Assembly: GCA_029856045.1 (NCBI GenBank)
Contig: JAHQWG010000046.1
Location: 1 to 64,000 of the forward strand
Source of the DNA: Promethearchaeia archaeon
GTDB lineage: Archaea; Asgardarchaeota; Lokiarchaeia; Sigyniarchaeales; SOKP01
Direction: 5' to 3'
DNA: 64,000 nt
Shown here one piece after another: positions 61,813 to 64,000 of this stretch. The notes below the pieces were generated by a model. It was given only the letters and a program-made list of their open reading frames with translations. It searched no databases and had not been told where the DNA came from. Both the position numbers and the translations under genes were made by a program. Every line of letters begins with the position of its first letter. The stretch's first letter is position 1.

Positions 61813-63348
61813 ATGGTTGAAGTAGACACTTTTTTTTGGTGGAGTGATGAACAGAAAGAATTTGCGAAAAAAGTTGCTCAATTTGTAGAGGATAATTTAG
61901 AGGAAGCAGAATATTATTTTTGGAAGCAAAAATTCCCTCATTCAATAGTGAAAAAAGTTGCAAAAGAAGGCTTTTTTGGACCTGGCGTTCCAAAACAGTA
62001 TGGAGGATTGGGATTAGGAGCCACGGGAGGATGCATTGCAGCCGAACATTTAGGGAGTTTATATGCAGTTGGACATGTTTTTACAGTATCAATGTTGGCA
62101 GGATTAGAACAAATTTTAAGATTCGGTACCGAAGAACAAAAGGAGACATGGTTTCCCTCTGTTGCAAATGGCTCGGAGATAGGGGCAGTATGTATTACGG
62201 AACCATTTGCAGGGTCGGACGCGGCAAATGTTATGACAACGGCAACTAAAGATGGAGACGAGTGGGTTTTAAACGGTAAAAAGAGAATGATAACTGGTGC
62301 TGGAGTTGCTGATAGATATTTTGTATACGCTAAAACAAGCGACGATCCGGCAATCCGAAAGCAGTACGCACATATAACCAGTTTTGTGGTCAAAAAAGGC
62401 ACTCCAGGATTTAGTCTCGAAAAGATAAATCCTCTTATAGGTTTTGATAATGCTCCTAATGGTTATCTAGATTTTGATAACGTTAGGATCCCCGATTTCA
62501 ATAGGGTTGGTGAAGTAGGGAAAGGATGGGCTGTTATGATGGCAGCTTTAAATTTTGAGCGGTTGATTGGCTCTGCAGTTTTAATAGGCGGAGTTAAGGA
62601 TATCATCCAATTTATCTTCCACTATACTAAACGCAGAATTCAATTTAATAGGCCCATTAATCGTATTAGAAACATTCAGTTTGACATTGCTGATATCATC
62701 ACTAAATATAAAATGGCGAGGCTATACTCATATCACACTGCACATCAACTCGATTCTGGTATGGAGCCGATGATTGAAGCGTCAATTGCGAAGCTAATGA
62801 ACACTGAGTATCTTGTAGAAATAACAAGAAAAGCCATACAGATTTGCGGTGGTGACGCTCTTACCAAATTTTATCCCCTTGAAAGAATGTATAGAGAAGC
62901 GAAAATAGGTGAAATAGTCGCTGGAACTTCTGAAATCCAAAGATTGATTATATATCGCTTTTCGACAATGCTTCCGACGTGGAATAAATCTTTAAAATTC
63001 AGATGGAACGATGAGGTAAATGCTCCTTTAATATCAAAGAGAGATTCCAGGTTTAAAGGTTTAGAAATTAACGAAGAAAATTTATTAAAAGTTATTGCGC
63101 ATGATTATAAGATAAACCCTGGAATTTACATGACTTTAGATGATGTCAGAGAAGATATCGGGGGAAGTAGAGTGAAAATAAAGCAGGGTATTGAATCTCT
63201 TGAAAATCAAGGACTGATTGTTTGTCATCGGGATCGAAGCGGAAAGATTGGTCTTGTTAAGGCAACATATAAAGGACTTTCAAAAGCCTTTCCAAAAGAG
63301 TATTATAGATGGTTTCCTCCTTGGTATGATGAAGCAGACAAGTTTTAA
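61813..63348 (+). CDS. Acyl-CoA dehydrogenase with C-terminal winged-helix-like extension
   Basis: Residues 1 to about 395 are an acyl-CoA dehydrogenase with the signatures AVCITEPFAGSDAANVMTTA and WVLNGKKRMITGAG, and the C-terminal AKIGEIVAGTSEIQRLIIYRF. The place of the medium-chain type catalytic Glu (YEGT) reads VAGT. A glutamate is instead present in ALNFERL near 250, the position used by isovaleryl- and long-chain-type enzymes. The last 100 residues form an extension with winged-helix character (DVREDIGGSRVKIKQGIESLENQGLIVCHRDRSGKIGLVKAT). That is unusual for the family and could bind DNA or a partner. It is divergent from the thiolase-like/DUF35 pair. Confidence 0.88.
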   Translation: MVEVDTFFWWSDEQKEFAKKVAQFVEDNLEEAEYYFWKQKFPHSIVKKVAKEGFFGPGVPKQYGGLGLGATGGCIAAEHLGSLYAVGHVFTVSMLAGLEQILRFGTEEQKETWFPSVANGSEIGAVCITEPFAGSDAANVMTTATKDGDEWVLNGKKRMITGAGVADRYFVYAKTSDDPAIRKQYAHITSFVVKKGTPGFSLEKINPLIGFDNAPNGYLDFDNVRIPDFNRVGEVGKGWAVMMAALNFERLIGSAVLIGGVKDIIQFIFHYTKRRIQFNRPINRIRNIQFDIADIITKYKMARLYSYHTAHQLDSGMEPMIEASIAKLMNTEYLVEITRKAIQICGGDALTKFYPLERMYREAKIGEIVAGTSEIQRLIIYRFSTMLPTWNKSLKFRWNDEVNAPLISKRDSRFKGLEINEENLLKVIAHDYKINPGIYMTLDDVREDIGGSRVKIKQGIESLENQGLIVCHRDRSGKIGLVKATYKGLSKAFPKEYYRWFPPWYDEADKF

Positions 63349-63353
63349 ACATT

Positions 63354-63378
63354 ACTTTTTATCTTTTTTTTTATTTTT
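63354..63378 (+). terminator. T-rich stretch after acyl-CoA dehydrogenase
   Basis: T-runs up to eleven bases follow the stop codon closely. No hairpin. Probable archaeal termination site. Confidence 0.4.
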
Positions 63379-63502
63379 AGTATATATATTATAATTTTCA
63401 AATATATTAAAAGAGCTTTAAAACCTTTTTAATTCATAAAAAATTTATAAAATAAATCAATATATTCTAATTATTCCTTTTATCAATAAGTTTTTCATTT
63501 GA

Positions 63503-64000
63503 GTGAATGATTTGGAACATAACGTTGAAAAAAAAACCGAAGATAAGAAAAGATATCTTAGCGTAGATGTATTTAAAGGATTGACCATTGCTTTAATGGT
63601 TTTTGTAAATTCAGTCCAATTATTTGATAGTGTTCCTGCTTGGACTAAACACGCAGGAGATTATGGGCTTACCTATGCAGATCTTATTGCTCCATTCTTT
63701 GTTTTCATGATGGCACTCAATTTTAAAACATCATTTCAGCGTCGATTAGAACAAAAAGGAAGGTCAAAAACCTATATTCACTTTATACGGAGATATTTAA
63801 TACTTATTGGAGTTGGACTTCTAATAAGCATTAATGAGGATATGGGAGTTATTTATTTTAGATGGGGCACACTGCAAGTGCTTGGTATATCGGGTCTTAT
63901 ATTATTACCATTAATCGAATTAAAACCAGAGATAAGGTTGATTTTTGCATGTGTAGGTCTGGTTTTTTATCAAATTCTAATAGAAACCGAAGTGAGTGAA
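63503..64000 (+). CDS. Membrane acyltransferase-like protein (HGSNAT/DUF5009 type), 3' end outside window
   Basis: The open frame runs to the window edge (166 codons). After a short charged N-terminus it reads RYLSVDVFKGLTIALMVFVNS, the start typical of heparan-alpha-glucosaminide N-acetyltransferase-like and DUF5009 membrane proteins. TYADLIAPFFVFMMALNF matches their second helix, and the charged loop QRRLEQKGR and helix YLILIGVGLL follow. Members transfer acetyl groups across the membrane to sugars. It is a candidate for envelope glycan modification. The start is GTG 63503, right after an in-frame TGA, or TTG 63512; no ribosome binding site decides. Confidence 0.7.
   Translation, partial: MNDLEHNVEKKTEDKKRYLSVDVFKGLTIALMVFVNSVQLFDSVPAWTKHAGDYGLTYADLIAPFFVFMMALNFKTSFQRRLEQKGRSKTYIHFIRRYLILIGVGLLISINEDMGVIYFRWGTLQVLGISGLILLPLIELKPEIRLIFACVGLVFYQILIETEVSE

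Noticed and set aside
1-64000. CRISPR arrays, insertion sequences or integrase genes
   Set aside because: I looked for regularly spaced repeats and for transposase or integrase motifs and found none. The repeats seen are a two-copy 91-base element and gene duplications.

Overview
The window is AT-rich, gene-dense DNA (51 protein-coding loci called, one tRNA) and most probably comes from an Asgard archaeon of the Lokiarchaeia type. The evidence is combined. There is a tRNA-His gene with G-1:C73 that folds only if a short intron is removed outside the usual position. There is a Ras/Rab-like small GTPase, two SDS22-like leucine-rich repeat proteins, a seven-helix membrane protein with a longin/roadblock-like tail, DUF35/thiolase modules, and frequent GTG and TTG starts. 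No single gene proves the assignment.

Layout. 1-8.9 kb: a partial phosphomannose-isomerase-like cupin, two tandem zinc-ribbon/RDD membrane proteins, a broken inositol-phosphate synthase gene, the 7TM-plus-tail protein, an SDR, a polyferredoxin-type protein overlapping a GH2 glycosidase, and a PAP2 phosphatase. 8.9-9.1 kb: tRNA-His. 9.2-13.5 kb (minus strand): two thiolase-like proteins, a tandem DUF35 protein and a beta-keto acid cleavage enzyme. 13.9-21.2 kb (plus strand): crotonase, SCP2 domain, Fe-alcohol dehydrogenase, phytoene-desaturase-like flavoprotein, ferredoxin-reductase/2Fe-2S protein and acyl-CoA synthetase. 21.4-27.4 kb: an MNT/HEPN pair, an M20 amidohydrolase, an MFS transporter, and a PhnN-like kinase overlapping a CCG-domain Fe-S protein. 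27.8-30.3 kb: three consecutive membrane methyltransferases of the ICMT/PEMT type, one fused to a soluble SAM methyltransferase. 30.7-36.5 kb: an LRR gene plus acyl-CoA synthetase unit present twice in tandem. 36.6-46.4 kb: two amidohydrolase-2 proteins, two tandem GH3 glycosidases, an ADP-forming acyl-CoA synthetase alpha-type protein and a fourth AMP-forming acyl-CoA synthetase. 46.7-49.6 kb: feoA-feoB-dtxR. 49.6-55.3 kb: two proteins of unknown function, an RHH regulator, a TIM-barrel isomerase, an MFS transporter and a degenerate small GTPase. 55.5-63.3 kb: two acyl-CoA dehydrogenases, a glycyl radical enzyme and a third thiolase-like/DUF35 pair. The window ends inside a membrane acyltransferase-like gene.

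Taken together the genes point to an anaerobic heterotroph that activates many carboxylic acids to CoA thioesters (four AMP-forming ligases and one ADP-forming type), oxidises them (two acyl-CoA dehydrogenases, one crotonase) and cleaves or joins carbon chains with thiolase-like/DUF35 modules. It also hydrolyses beta-linked sugars (GH2, two GH3). All three thiolase-like proteins lack a cysteine in the segment where thiolases carry the nucleophile, so they probably do not act as ordinary thiolases. The best candidates for undescribed biology are the thiolase-like/DUF35/BKACE plus SCP2/flavoprotein region (9-21 kb) and the three-gene membrane methyltransferase cluster (27.8-30.3 kb). All functional statements come from reading the sequence; no database search was run.
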